Assembly (NCBI GenBank): GCA_016901395.1
Contig: JAEAMQ010000036.1
Span: 1-64,000, forward strand
DNA length: 64,000 nt
Source of the DNA: Prevotella sp.
GTDB taxonomy: Bacteria; Bacteroidota; Bacteroidia; Bacteroidales; Bacteroidaceae
Direction of reading: 5' to 3'
Under the pieces are notes generated by a model. That model worked only from the letters and a program-made list of their open reading frames with translations. It was not told where the DNA came from and made no database searches. The translations under genes were made by a program, and so were the position numbers. Of this stretch, positions 8,848 to 17,568 are shown one piece after another; the first letter of the stretch is position 1, and the number at the start of each line of letters is the position of its first letter.

Positions 8848-9576
8848 ATGGGAAGAGCATTTGAGTATCGTAAAGCTACGAAGATGAAAAGATGGGGTCA
8901 CATGGCCCGCACCTTTACGAAATTAGGTAAACAGATTGCAATTGCGGTCAAGGCCGGTGGACCCGAGCCTGAGAACAATCCGACATTGCGTGCGCTCATT
9001 GCCACATGCAAGCGCGAGAACATGCCGAAGGACAACATCGAGCGTGCCATCAAGAATGCCCAGGGCAAAGATACGAGTGACTACAAGGAAGTGACCTATG
9101 AGGGATACGGACCTCATGGTATTGCGGTGTTCGTTGATACGTTGACAGACAACACCACGCGTACAGTTGGTGACGTTCGCTCAGTGTTTAACAAGTTCAA
9201 TGGCAACTTGGGTAATCAGGGTTCCTTGAGTTTCCTCTTTGACCACAAGTGCGTTTTCACCTTCAAACAGAAGGATGGAGTGGAGATGGACGACTTGATT
9301 CTCGAACTCATCGACTTTGGAGTGGATGACGAGTTTGATATAGATGACGAGGAAAACGAGGTAACTATCTACGGTTCTCCCACGAGTTTCGGCGACATTC
9401 AGAAACATCTGGAGGACAACGGCTTTGAGATTACCAGTGCAGAGTTTACCCGCATCCCCAACGATTTGAAGGATGCCACGGCCGAACAGCGTGAGACCAT
9501 CGATAAGATGGTGGAGAAACTCGAAGAGTTCGACGACGTTCAGAACGTCTATACCAACATGAAGCCGGAGGAATAA
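8848..9576 (+). CDS. YebC/PmpR-family regulatory or ribosome-associated protein
   Basis: A 242-residue member of the TACO1/YebC family. The N-terminus RKATKMKRWGHMARTFTKLGKQI and the GYGPHGIAV and TDNTTRT motifs are diagnostic. Family members have been described as DNA-binding regulators and, for the YebC subgroups, as factors that relieve ribosome stalling; which applies here cannot be read. It follows pheT by 44 bp on the same strand and may be co-transcribed, and a strong terminator follows 43 bp downstream. Confidence 0.92.
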   Translation: MGRAFEYRKATKMKRWGHMARTFTKLGKQIAIAVKAGGPEPENNPTLRALIATCKRENMPKDNIERAIKNAQGKDTSDYKEVTYEGYGPHGIAVFVDTLTDNTTRTVGDVRSVFNKFNGNLGNQGSLSFLFDHKCVFTFKQKDGVEMDDLILELIDFGVDDEFDIDDEENEVTIYGSPTSFGDIQKHLEDNGFEITSAEFTRIPNDLKDATAEQRETIDKMVEKLEEFDDVQNVYTNMKPEE

Positions 9577-9619
9577 GGCCATTGTCGCATCGGCATTGGA
9601 CACTTATCAACCATACATC

Positions 9620-9655
9620 AATCAGCCCCGCAATAATGGCGGGGCTGATTTTTTG
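9620..9655 (+). terminator. Rho-independent terminator after YebC gene
   Basis: A perfect 12-bp stem AATCAGCCCCGC / GCGGGGCTGATT with a 7-nt loop is followed by a T-run. Confidence 0.9.
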
Positions 9656-9742
9656 TGCCATTTGATAAGCTACTAATCTTAATTTTCCTTAATTCAGAAT
9701 GAAAAACGATTGTGTATCGTCCTGATTATAAACTAAAAGTAG

Positions 9743-9750
9743 TACCTTTG
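9743..9750 (+). promoter_or_regulatory. -7 promoter element for rpsP
   Basis: TACCTTTG matches TAnnTTTG, about 57 nt before the rpsP ATG. Confidence 0.6.
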
Positions 9751-9807
9751 CAGCCGCTACTACGAGTTAGTGGCATACATTCAAACCTCAAAAAGTTTTT
9801 AAAACAA

Positions 9808-10383
9808 ATGGCAACAAAAATTAGATTACAGCGTGGCGGTCGTAAGGGCTATGCCTTCTACAGCATCGTTATCGCTGATGTAAGAGCTCCACGTGATGGT
9901 AAATTTACAGAGAAGATTGGTACTTACAACCCTAATACCAATCCCGCAGCAGTAGATTTGAATTTCGAGCGTGCTCTTTATTGGGTAGAGTGCGGTGCTC
10001 AGCCCACTGACACTGTACGCAACATCCTCAAAAGAGAGGGCGTTTACATGATGAAGCACCTCAAGGGTGGCGTTAAGAAGGGTGCCTTCGACGAGGCAGC
10101 CTGCCAGCAGAAGTTCGATGCCTGGAAGAATGGCAAGGACCAGAAGCTTACCGCAATCCGCAGCGCCGTGGCCAAGAGCCGCGAGGAATCTGCCGCCAAA
10201 GAGTTAGAGCAGGAGAAGAAAGTGAACGAGGCTATTGCCAAGAAGGTAGCTGAGAAGAATGCCGCCGCTGCAGCTGCAAAGGCTGAAGCAGAGGCTCAGG
10301 CCGCCGCAGAGCAGGCTGCTGAAGCTGCTGAGACCGAGGCTCCCGCAGCCGAGGCTGAGACCGAAGCACCCGCAGAGGCATAA
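9808..10383 (+). CDS. rpsP: 30S ribosomal protein S16 with Ala/Glu-rich C-terminal extension
   Basis: S16 is a small-subunit ribosomal protein needed for 30S assembly. Residues 1-about 80 are the conserved domain ([30 protein letters not shown]). The product is 191 residues, twice the usual 80-90: from about residue 120 the chain becomes lysine-rich and then Ala/Glu-rich low-complexity, predicted helical. Long S16 tails of this kind are known in Bacteroidetes; their role is unknown. The ATG at 9808 is chosen because translation upstream does not match the family. The usual neighbours rimM, trmD and rplS are absent. Confidence 0.95.
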   Translation: MATKIRLQRGGRKGYAFYSIVIADVRAPRDGKFTEKIGTYNPNTNPAAVDLNFERALYWVECGAQPTDTVRNILKREGVYMMKHLKGGVKKGAFDEAACQQKFDAWKNGKDQKLTAIRSAVAKSREESAAKELEQEKKVNEAIAKKVAEKNAAAAAAKAEAEAQAAAEQAAEAAETEAPAAEAETEAPAEA

Positions 10384-10399
10384 CCCTTGCTCTTTTGTC

Positions 10400-10431
10400 C
10401 ATCATCCTTGAATATCCTTTCAGGGATGATG
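10400..10431. terminator. Hairpin downstream of rpsP
   Basis: CATCATCC pairs with GGATGATG, extended by weaker pairs to about 12 bp. There is no T-run, so it may protect the 3' end or work with the next hairpin. Confidence 0.45.
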
Positions 10432-10443
10432 ACCGTAAAAAAT

Positions 10444-10482
10444 AAAATCACAACCAGACTTTGTCTCGTTGTGATTTTTTTG
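10444..10482. terminator. Bidirectional terminator between rpsP and nspC
   Basis: AAAATCACAAC (10444-10454) pairs with GTTGTGATTTT (10468-10478). T-runs on both strands serve convergent rpsP and nspC. Confidence 0.85.
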
Positions 10483-10486
10483 TTTT

Positions 10487-11665
10487 TTAGTCCATTCGGC
10501 TTTTGTAATCCTCGTAGCCGTATTCCCGAAGCATCTCAAGTTCGCCGTCGGGATGGGCGAGGGCAATGGCCGGATGAGACACGCCGTTGAACATGTTGGT
10601 CTTCACGGTGGTATAATGAATCATGTCCTCCAAGATGATATTCTCACCTACTTCCAGCTCATGGTCAAACGCCCAATAGCCCATGAAATCACCGCTCAGG
10701 CATGAACTGCCGCCCAACCGATAGAGATGCTCATGCTGTTGCTCTGGCAACCGCCCGTCCTCACTCTCGATGGTCTGTGCACCTCGCACCTCAGGCCAGT
10801 AGGGTCCCTCCAGACAGTCGGGCATGTGACAGGCAAAGCTCACGTTCAGCACAGCCGTCTTAATGCCCTTGTCCTCAATAATGTCTACAATCTGTCCTAC
10901 CAAAGGTCCTGTCTGCCAAAGGAATGCGCTACCTGGTTCGAGTATAAGCCGAAGATGAGGATAGCGCTGATGAAAGCCCTTCAGCATATTGATGAGCAGC
11001 GGAATGTCGTAATCTTTGCGCGTCATGAGGTGTCCTCCGCCAAAGTTTATCCATTTCAGCTGGGGAAACCACTTGACAAATTTCTCCTCAAAATGGCTCA
11101 GCGTCCGCTCGAAGACATCCGACCCATTCTCGCAATGGCAATGGCAGTGGAACCCGTCGATATATTTGGGCAACTGATCGGGCATCCTATCGGCCGAAAT
11201 GCCAAAGCGCGTGCCGGGCGCACACGGGTCATATAATATATTGTGAATCTCGCTATACTCCGGATTTACTCGCAACCCCAGGCTCACCTCCGCATTTTCC
11301 CGCTTCACCCTGTCTGCATAACGCTTCATCTGCGACAACGAGTTGAACGTGAGATGGCTTGAAATTCGGGCGATTTCATCGATCTCATAGTCGGTATATG
11401 ATGGCGAATACGCATGGACAGGTGCCCCAAATTCCTCATATCCAAGCCGTGCCTCCGACAACGAACTGGCCGTCACCGAATGGATATATTCACGAAAAAT
11501 AGGGAAGGTTTTCCACAAGGCAAAGGCTTTGAACGCCAGAATAATCTCGACATTGGCCTCGCGGGCCACTCCTGTAATCAGTTCCAGATTCTTTCTCAAT
11601 CGCGCCTCCTCAAGGATATATGCCGGTCGGTGCAACTCCTCAAAAGTTGCAAGGTTTACTTTCAT
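10487..11665 (-). CDS. nspC: Carboxynorspermidine/carboxyspermidine decarboxylase
   Basis: A PLP-dependent, alanine-racemase-fold decarboxylase that converts carboxy(nor)spermidine to (nor)spermidine, the last step of the alternative polyamine route found in many Bacteroidetes. The 392-residue protein has the PLP lysine at Lys46 (LAFKAFALWK), the CHCHCENG segment near the middle and the FACHMPDCLEGPYWPEV signature that separates NspC from diaminopimelate decarboxylase. The partner carboxyspermidine dehydrogenase is not in the window. A -7 box lies 18 nt upstream of the ATG. Confidence 0.95.
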   Translation of the reverse strand: MKVNLATFEELHRPAYILEEARLRKNLELITGVAREANVEIILAFKAFALWKTFPIFREYIHSVTASSLSEARLGYEEFGAPVHAYSPSYTDYEIDEIARISSHLTFNSLSQMKRYADRVKRENAEVSLGLRVNPEYSEIHNILYDPCAPGTRFGISADRMPDQLPKYIDGFHCHCHCENGSDVFERTLSHFEEKFVKWFPQLKWINFGGGHLMTRKDYDIPLLINMLKGFHQRYPHLRLILEPGSAFLWQTGPLVGQIVDIIEDKGIKTAVLNVSFACHMPDCLEGPYWPEVRGAQTIESEDGRLPEQQHEHLYRLGGSSCLSGDFMGYWAFDHELEVGENIILEDMIHYTTVKTNMFNGVSHPAIALAHPDGELEMLREYGYEDYKSRMD

Positions 11666-11682
11666 ATTGTCTACTTTTATTG

Positions 11683-11690
11683 CAAAGTTA
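11683..11690 (-). promoter_or_regulatory. -7 promoter element for nspC
   Basis: CAAAGTTA on the top strand is the complement of TAACTTTG, matching TAnnTTTG. The predicted leader is about 10-14 nt. Confidence 0.6.
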
Positions 11691-11710
11691 ACTTTTTATT
11701 TCCAAATTAT

Positions 11711-11742
11711 ATTGCCTATTCAAAGGATTTTTTATACTTTTG
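11711..11742 (+). promoter_or_regulatory. Promoter upstream of prs
   Basis: ATTG at 11711-11714 and TACTTTTG at 11735-11742 are 20 bp apart. It is the only good -7 match before prs, so the prs mRNA would carry a leader of about 385 nt. Confidence 0.6.
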
Positions 11743-11753
11743 CACTTGTAAAA

Positions 11754-11948
11754 ATGATGATGGAATATTCGGTCATGGTCAACTCTACATCACTCGTCGC
11801 CTTCGGTATGATAGGGGCAGCAATTGTTGCTCATGGGGTGAATGGCCGATTTTTCTTCAATGGGTATCATCATTTCTCTTTTTTCGATTTGATTTTCCCC
11901 GGATTCTCATTTCGGGCATTTCCCTTTTCACAATTCTTTCGTGCGTAG
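11754..11948 (+). CDS. Possible small Phe-rich leader ORF
   Basis: A 64-codon frame begins with three clustered ATGs directly after the predicted transcription start of the prs mRNA. The product has a moderately hydrophobic centre (LVAFGMIGAAIVAHGV) and a Phe-rich end. No family is recognised. It could be a short upstream ORF in the prs leader or simply chance; the downstream leader to 12131 has no other gene. Confidence 0.25.
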   Translation: MMMEYSVMVNSTSLVAFGMIGAAIVAHGVNGRFFFNGYHHFSFFDLIFPGFSFRAFPFSQFFRA

Positions 11949-12062
11949 CAAAATGAAAACTCGTTGTGTCTATATGGGCTATGCCTTCGCATCCATTCCA
12001 AACGGAACATTCGACAGGAGTCTAAGGCAACACCGGTTGCTCTCCGACCTTCTGATACCCCG

Positions 12063-12087
12063 GCCCGTCACGCCCTGTGCGTCGGGC
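12063..12087 (+). promoter_or_regulatory. GC-rich hairpin in prs leader
   Basis: GCCCG (12063-12067) pairs with CGGGC (12083-12087), with an inner ACGC/GCGT stem. It lies 45 nt before the prs ATG in the long leader; a regulatory role is inference. Confidence 0.3.
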
Positions 12088-12131
12088 TGTCCACAAAGAT
12101 AAGTCTACATATTAAACAAACACAGAACAAT

Positions 12132-13070
12132 ATGAGTGAAAGTAACTCTTTTTTAGTTTTCTCAGGTACCAAGACCAGATACCTTGCGGAAAAGATTTGC
12201 GCTTCTTTAGGTTGCCCGTTGGGAAACCTTGTCGTGACAAAGTTCTCTGACGGTGAGTTTGCAGTTTCCTACGAGGAATCTATCCGAGGACGCGACGTGT
12301 TCCTGGTGCAGAGCACATTCCCCACATCCGACAATCTTATGGAGCTGTTGCTGATGATCGACGCGGCCAAGCGTGCGTCGGCCCGTCAGGTGGTGGCTGT
12401 CATTCCCTATTTCGGATGGGCCCGCCAGGACCGCAAGGACAAACCGAGGGTGAGCATCGGCGCCAAGCTGGTGGCCGACCTGCTGAGCGTGGCTGGCATC
12501 GACCGTCTCATCACGATGGATCTCCATGCCGACCAGATTCAGGGTTTCTTCAATGTACCTGTAGACCACTTGTATGCGTCCGGTGTTATCCTTCCATACC
12601 TCCAGAGTCTGCACCTCAAAGACCTCGTCATTGCGTCTCCCGACGTGGGCGGTTCGAAGCGTGCCAACACCTATGCCAAGTATCTCGGCTGCCCGCTGGT
12701 GCTCTGCAACAAGACGCGTGCCCGTGCCAATATCGTGGAGAGCATGCAGATTATCGGTGAGGTGAAGGGCAAGAACGTGGTGATTGTCGACGACATGGTC
12801 GACACCGCCGGCACCATCACCAAGGCTGCCGACATCATGATGCAAGCCGGTGCACTGAGCGTCCGCGCCTGCGCCTCCCACTGCGTGATGAGCGGTCCGG
12901 CCAGCGAGCGTGTGCAAAATTCCGCACTTCAGGAAATCGTCTTCACCGATTCCATTCCCTACACCCAGCGATGCGATAAAGTGGTGCAGCTGAGTGTAGC
13001 CAAGATGTTTGCCGAAACCATCAAGCGTGTGGTTTCCAACGAGAGCATCTCCTCGCAATATCTGGTATAA
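12132..13070 (+). CDS. prs: Ribose-phosphate pyrophosphokinase
   Basis: Prs makes PRPP from ribose-5-phosphate and ATP, feeding purine, pyrimidine, histidine and NAD synthesis (HisG and PurA pathways are represented elsewhere in this window). The 312-residue product is of normal class I length. It shows the family start SFLVFSGTKTR, the ITMDLHADQIQGFF signature with catalytic residues, and the PRPP-binding loop VVIVDDMVDTAGTI. The ATG at 12132 fits the family N-terminus; frames open further upstream but that sequence is not family-like. Confidence 0.97.
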   Translation: MSESNSFLVFSGTKTRYLAEKICASLGCPLGNLVVTKFSDGEFAVSYEESIRGRDVFLVQSTFPTSDNLMELLLMIDAAKRASARQVVAVIPYFGWARQDRKDKPRVSIGAKLVADLLSVAGIDRLITMDLHADQIQGFFNVPVDHLYASGVILPYLQSLHLKDLVIASPDVGGSKRANTYAKYLGCPLVLCNKTRARANIVESMQIIGEVKGKNVVIVDDMVDTAGTITKAADIMMQAGALSVRACASHCVMSGPASERVQNSALQEIVFTDSIPYTQRCDKVVQLSVAKMFAETIKRVVSNESISSQYLV

Positions 13071-13108
13071 TTCGTGCGCTGTCCGTCGGATAGCACCATA
13101 ATATACGG

Positions 13109-13187
13109 CTGCGTCAAAGTCTCCTTTCCCGCGTTTCCATGATGGAATACCGGTGCGAAAAAGGAGTCTTTGACGCAGTTTTCTCTT
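13109..13187 (+). terminator. Long-stem terminator after prs
   Basis: A 19-bp stem (13109-13127 with 13160-13178, one mismatch) encloses a 32-nt loop and is followed by TTTTCTCTTTTC. Confidence 0.8.
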
Positions 13188-13753
13188 TTCTATCACATTT
13201 CTATCAATCTATATTTTGTCAATAAAAATCTGACAAAACAGGGGGCTGTGTACTGTCCCTTTTAGCTGTCAAAAACCGTCAAAACCTATTCTTGAAGCCG
13301 TTTTGACAGGCCAAAATACCCTCTTCTCATTGCTCAAAAGTGCCTTTTCAGGTGTTTTTAGGCCTATTTCAGGGTGCAAAAAGGCCCGTTTAGCACTAAG
13401 ATTAGATAGTATTCGTCCTGCGATTCGATAGTATTCGTGATGCGATTAGGTAGTAATCGTGAGACCGTTTTTGTCAAGAAATGACAAGAGTCTTATTATC
13501 AGGAGTTTGCAAAGGGCCTTATTTTGCGATTATTTTCGACCGGAAGCTTTTTGATTCAGAATATTGAAATCTCAGAAGGGTATTGTTCAAATCTTTTCAT
13601 GGGGGAGTATCTGGTTGATGAAACATTATCCATTCAACAGAGGATTGTATTTTTTAGTAAAAAAACGTTGCTATTTGGGCCTTACCATTGATGAGAACCA
13701 AGTACAAACAACATTGGTTAGAAATCGTGCGTTTGTCACCCCTGGCCTATAAA
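13188..13753. other. Gene-free interval with 22-bp repeat units
   Basis: No gene is supported. It holds three phased 22-bp units (13401-13467), a short TTGTCA/TGACAA hairpin at 13471-13487 and AT-rich sequence, and borders the 90-bp tandem array. Confidence 0.55.
13401..13467. repeat. 22-bp unit intergenic repeat, three units
   Basis: Units at 13401-13422, 13423-13444 and 13445-13467 follow one another without gaps. They share ATT-G-TAGTA-TCGT; the last contains the quasi-palindrome CGATTA-ggtag-TAATCG and ends GAGACCG. Matching units occur at 32955-32976 and 49681-49746. Confidence 0.85.
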
Positions 13754-14159
13754 ACAGCACAATCCCACTTCGGGGGTTGAAGGAATGAGAGCCGACTATC
13801 AGGCAGGGTTGCCTTCGCTGCGCTTGTCAACTACAATCTATTAACAGCATACCCTCACCTCGGAGGGGGTGAGAGAACGAGGGCTACCCAGCGGGGTTGT
13901 CCTTGCTGCGCTTGTCAACTACGCTCTATTAACAGCATACCCTCACCTCCGGGGGGGGGTGAGAGAACGAGGGCCGACTATCAGGCAGGGTTGCCTTCGC
14001 TACGCTTGTCAACTACGATCTATTAACAGCATACCCTCACCTCCGGGGGTTGAGAGAACGAGAGCCGACTGTCAGGCAGGGTTGCCTTCGCTGCGCTTGT
14101 CAACTACAAACTATTAACAGCATACCCTCACCTCGGAGGGTTGAGAGAACGAGAGCCGA
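13754..14159. repeat. Tandem array of about 90-bp units
   Basis: The unit beginning ACAGCA recurs at 13754, 13844, 13932, 14026 and 14117, giving unit lengths of 90, 88, 94 and 91 bp plus a 43-bp partial copy. Length differences come partly from a G-run of 3-9 bases inside each unit. Each unit carries CCTCACCTC-CGG-GGGTGAG-like inverted sequence and a conserved GTTGCCTTCGCT-CGCTTGTCAACTAC segment. The array enters the 3' part of a truncated leftward gene. It is not a CRISPR, since there are no unique spacers. Confidence 0.9.
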
Positions 14160-14327
14160 TTTGTCGGGCGTGATCCATCCTTCCTGCTTCTCCTGCAGGG
14201 TGATGGCCAGCGCCTGATTCATGTCTTGCACAATGTCGCCGACGGCAGTGCGATAGAAGTGGAGGCTGGCGAGGGCTGCGCTACTCACCAGCACACAGAA
14301 CACAATGATGGCGTGGTAGGGTTTCAT
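14100..14327 (-). pseudogene. Truncated membrane-anchored protein gene, 3' part replaced by tandem repeat
   Basis: The first about 57 codons (14158-14327) look like a true N-terminus: MKPYHAIIVFCVLVSSAALA forms one membrane segment, followed by a helical ALAITLQEKQEGWITPD stretch. From the TCGGC junction near 14159 the frame reads straight into the 90-bp repeat sequence (LSTLRGEGM) and stops at 14100. The original gene was presumably longer; the N-terminal pattern suggests a single-pass anchored sensor or regulator, but the family is not identified. It is 48 bp downstream of, and on the same strand as, a small lipoprotein gene. Confidence 0.6.
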
Positions 14328-14375
14328 GGGGATAGGAATTGAAGTGAATGGGGTGGGCGGAGCCGGGCCGTATTA

Positions 14376-14798
14376 TTACAAAGCAGACTGGTAATCCTTT
14401 TTGGTCAGCTCCTCCTCAAACAGGATTTCCTTGGTTTTCTCAGAGACAAACACATAGCGGAAGTTGTAACCCTGTTCCTTGAAAGTCTTGCTGCCGGTGT
14501 TTCCCACCAGGTCATTGACCAGGGCCGTTCTGAGTTTGCCCCGCATTTTCTTGATGGTTTCGGGATTGTCGGCGGCTCCAGAGAGCTGATAATAATAGTT
14601 GAACGTGTGGGTCTGGCGGTCGAAGGTGACGCTGTCGGTGCGCTGGAAATCCTTGACGGGGGTGGGGCAGTAGCGCTGGGTGAACTCCCGGGCTTCCTGT
14701 TCGGCACGGTCTTCGAGGGTGACGTGGTGACATGCGGAAAGTCCTCCGACGGTCATCATCGCGAGGGTAAGCAAACGAGTGTAATGATTCTTGTTCAT
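14376..14798 (-). CDS. Small lipoprotein of unknown function
   Basis: A 140-residue protein with a lipoprotein signal (LLTLAMMTVGGLSAC; Cys at about residue 23), so it should be anchored to a membrane and face the periplasm or surface. The mature part is charged, with no recognised domain. A TTG at 14804 would add two residues, but the ATG at 14798 is the normal start. It precedes the truncated membrane-protein gene on the same strand, so the pair may once have formed an operon. Confidence 0.75.
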   Translation of the reverse strand: MNKNHYTRLLTLAMMTVGGLSACHHVTLEDRAEQEAREFTQRYCPTPVKDFQRTDSVTFDRQTHTFNYYYQLSGAADNPETIKKMRGKLRTALVNDLVGNTGSKTFKEQGYNFRYVFVSEKTKEILFEEELTKKDYQSAL

Positions 14799-14877
14799 CT
14801 TCAATGATCAGTTTGAAACAGACAGGGTGTTGCCCCTGTCGAAACAGGGTCGTTGTGTACGTTTACACTAACTTTTG

Positions 14878-14885
14878 CAAAGTTA
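14878..14885 (-). promoter_or_regulatory. -7 promoter element for small lipoprotein gene
   Basis: CAAAGTTA on the top strand is the complement of TAACTTTG. A GTGTA-cgtt-TACAC short palindrome lies between it and the gene (14855-14868) and could be an operator. Confidence 0.5.
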
Positions 14886-14929
14886 ATAAAAAATATGATT
14901 GTTCGTCTTTTAATATCTTATCTTTTTCG

Positions 14930-14937
14930 TATCTTTG
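14930..14937 (+). promoter_or_regulatory. -7 promoter element for lepA
   Basis: TATCTTTG exactly fits TAnnTTTG. The leader to the ATG at 15026 is about 80 nt. Confidence 0.65.
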
Positions 14938-15025
14938 CAAAAGATAGGTTTGGATAGACCGTCGAAAGATTACTTTTCAGAGTCCATGCCACGTCCTATC
15001 TTAGCATAGAAGAATATAACGTTGA

Positions 15026-16807
15026 ATGGAACGCATCAGAAATTTTTGCATCATTGCACATATTGACCATGGTAAGTCTACGTTGGCTGACCGTATGTTG
15101 GAATATACCAAGACCATCCAGGTTACCGAAAATCAAGTGTTGGACAACATGGATTTGGAGCGTGAGCGCGGCATCACTATCAAGAGCCATGCTATCCAGA
15201 TGGAATATGAGCTGAATGGCACGACATATTTACTGAACCTGATAGATACTCCGGGACACGTCGATTTCAGTTATGAGGTTTCCCGAAGCATTGCCGCATG
15301 CGAAGGGGCACTGCTTGTGGTCGATGCCACACAGGGAGTACAGGCACAGACCATTTCCAATCTCTACATGGCCATAGACCATGATCTGGAGATTATCCCG
15401 GTGATCAACAAGATAGACATGCCCAATGCCATGCCCGAAGAGGTGGAAGATGAGATTGTGGAGCTGATAGGCTGTGACCGCAGTGAGATCATCCGGGCCA
15501 GTGGCCGGACAGGCGAAGGTGTTCAGGACATCCTCGAAGCTGTCATCGAGCGCATCCCCGCACCGGTGGGTGACCCAGAGAAACCACTGCAGGCACTGAT
15601 TTTCGACTCCATCTTCAATCCCTTCCGCGGCATCATCACCATCTGCAAGATAGTGAATGGCACCATCAAACAGGGCGACGAGGTAAAATTTGTGCAGACC
15701 GACATGGAATATACGGCCGACGAGGTGGGTGTGCTCAAGATGAAGATGGAACCCCGCAAGCTGTTGTCTACAGGCGAAGTGGGCTATATCATCTCTGGAA
15801 TCAAGGAGGCCACCGAGGTGAAGGTGGGCGACACGGTGACCCATGTGGACCGCCCCTGTTCGCAGGCCATATCAGGATTTCAGGAGGTGAAGCCGATGGT
15901 GTTTGCCGGTGTGTATCCCATTGATCCGGCAGATTACGAAAATCTGAGGGCTTCCTTAGAGAAGCTACAGCTCAACGATGCTGCCCTGACCTTCATGCCC
16001 GAGTCTTCTCAGGCCTTGGGGTTTGGTTTCCGTTGCGGCTTCCTCGGCCTGCTCCACATGGAGATTGTGCAGGAACGACTGGGCAGGGAGTTCAACACAG
16101 AGGTCATAACGACTGTACCCAACGTGTCCTACCTTGTTCATGACAAGTTGGGCGACGTGACCGAGGTACACAATCCGAGTGGACTTCCCGAGGTGACATC
16201 TATCGATTACATTGAGGAACCCTATATCAAAGCCAATATTATCACGGCTACAGAGTACTACGGTCCTATCGTCAAGCTGTGTCTTGACAAGCGTGGCGAA
16301 CTCGTTAGCCAGCAGTATGTTTCAGGCAATCGCATTGAGCTTCACTTGATGATACCCTTAGGCGAGATTGTGATTGATTTCTACGACAAGCTGAAGTCTA
16401 TCTCCAAGGGTTACGCCTCGTTCGACTATGCCATTGACAGCTATAAGCCTTCCAAGCTGGTGAAGCTCGACATCCTGCTCAACGGCGATCCGGTGGATGC
16501 CCTCTCGACGCTGACCCATCAGGACAATGCAGTGGCATTAGGCCGCAGGATGTGCGAGAAACTGAAGGAACTCATACCCCGACAGCAGTTTGATATAGCC
16601 ATTCAGGCAGCCATTGGTGCCAAGATCATTGCCCGCGAAACGGTGAAACAGGTGCGCAAGGACGTGTTGGCCAAATGCTATGGCGGTGATGTGAGTCGCA
16701 AGCGCAAACTGCTGGAGAAACAGAAGAAAGGTAAGAAGCGTATGAAGCAGATCGGAAACGTATCTGTTCCGCAGAACGCTTTCCTGGCTGTCCTGAAGTT
16801 GGATTAA
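15026..16807 (+). CDS. lepA: Elongation factor 4 (back-translocase GTPase)
   Basis: LepA/EF4 is a ribosome-binding GTPase related to EF-G that acts in translation under stress and in 30S biogenesis. The 593-residue product has G1 AHIDHGKST, switch and G3 DTPGHVDF, and G4 NKID motifs in the N-terminal GTPase domain. Domains II, III and V follow, then the LepA-specific C-terminal domain with [25 protein letters not shown]. It is followed 32 bp later by a Crp-family gene on the same strand. Confidence 0.98.
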   Translation: MERIRNFCIIAHIDHGKSTLADRMLEYTKTIQVTENQVLDNMDLERERGITIKSHAIQMEYELNGTTYLLNLIDTPGHVDFSYEVSRSIAACEGALLVVDATQGVQAQTISNLYMAIDHDLEIIPVINKIDMPNAMPEEVEDEIVELIGCDRSEIIRASGRTGEGVQDILEAVIERIPAPVGDPEKPLQALIFDSIFNPFRGIITICKIVNGTIKQGDEVKFVQTDMEYTADEVGVLKMKMEPRKLLSTGEVGYIISGIKEATEVKVGDTVTHVDRPCSQAISGFQEVKPMVFAGVYPIDPADYENLRASLEKLQLNDAALTFMPESSQALGFGFRCGFLGLLHMEIVQERLGREFNTEVITTVPNVSYLVHDKLGDVTEVHNPSGLPEVTSIDYIEEPYIKANIITATEYYGPIVKLCLDKRGELVSQQYVSGNRIELHLMIPLGEIVIDFYDKLKSISKGYASFDYAIDSYKPSKLVKLDILLNGDPVDALSTLTHQDNAVALGRRMCEKLKELIPRQQFDIAIQAAIGAKIIARETVKQVRKDVLAKCYGGDVSRKRKLLEKQKKGKKRMKQIGNVSVPQNAFLAVLKLD

Positions 16808-16839
16808 TTAGTTTGATACCCATCTAAAGAATATAACAA

Positions 16840-17436
16840 ATGGATAAATTGCAAAACACCACACGTGACATCGCGCGGGAATTGGCCCGAAAATATAGCA
16901 CGATGACCCATGATGAGCTTGATATACTTGAGAGTGTGCTCGTTCCGAGGAAGTATGCCAAAGGCGAAATGATTCTCAGGGAAGGGCAGATCTGTGAAGA
17001 TATATTCTATATTGACAAGGGACTAATCCGTCAGTTCTATTATAAGAATGACAAGGAGTTGACAGAGCACATCGGATCTGATGGTGAGATATTCATGTGC
17101 ATAGAGAGTCTGTTCCGCGAAGAGCCCACTCATCTACAGGTAGAGGCCCTCGAACCGTGTATCATCTATAGCCTGCCCAAACTCCGGTTGGAGCAGGTGG
17201 CATTGCATAATGTCAACATTCAGATACTCTATCGTAAGATTTTGGAGGAGAGTCTCATCATATCCCAGATACATGCCGACCTCGTGCGTTTTGAGACGGC
17301 ACAAAACAGATACCTGCGTCTGTGCAAGATGAAGCCGCAGGTGGTGTTGCGTGCGCCGCTGGTCTATATCGCCAGTTATCTGCAGATGACTCCAGAGACG
17401 CTGAGCCGCGTCAGGGCTTCAACGTTGCTGGTATAG
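16840..17436 (+). CDS. Crp/Fnr-family transcriptional regulator
   Basis: A 198-residue protein with an N-terminal cyclic-nucleotide-binding-like beta barrel (about 25-140, including KGEMILREGQICEDIFYIDKG) and a short C-terminal helix-turn-helix (APLVYIASYLQMTPETLSRVR). The phosphate-binding arginine pattern of true CRP is not evident, so the effector is unknown. The chain ends soon after the recognition helix without a clear wing, as in many Bacteroidetes members. It is 32 bp after lepA, so read-through is possible, but a functional link is not implied. Confidence 0.85.
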   Translation: MDKLQNTTRDIARELARKYSTMTHDELDILESVLVPRKYAKGEMILREGQICEDIFYIDKGLIRQFYYKNDKELTEHIGSDGEIFMCIESLFREEPTHLQVEALEPCIIYSLPKLRLEQVALHNVNIQILYRKILEESLIISQIHADLVRFETAQNRYLRLCKMKPQVVLRAPLVYIASYLQMTPETLSRVRASTLLV

Positions 17437-17568
17437 GTTTATATCTTAAAAGAAAGCGGAAGCCGAGTCTGGCCTTCCGGTCTTTATCGTCAGATTGATT
17501 TGATGTCGTAGCCTGCGGGTGGTATCAAATCAGTCGGAAGGCACTACAACACTTGGTCAAACAATATA

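Noticed and set aside
12207..13196. A 329-codon open frame on the bottom strand
   Set aside because: It is antisense to prs and shows no protein-like motifs; His-rich antisense frames are common opposite these genes.
13754..14159. Regular repeats that might be a CRISPR array
   Set aside because: Units are 88-94 bp and nearly identical throughout, with no repeat-spacer alternation and no cas genes nearby.
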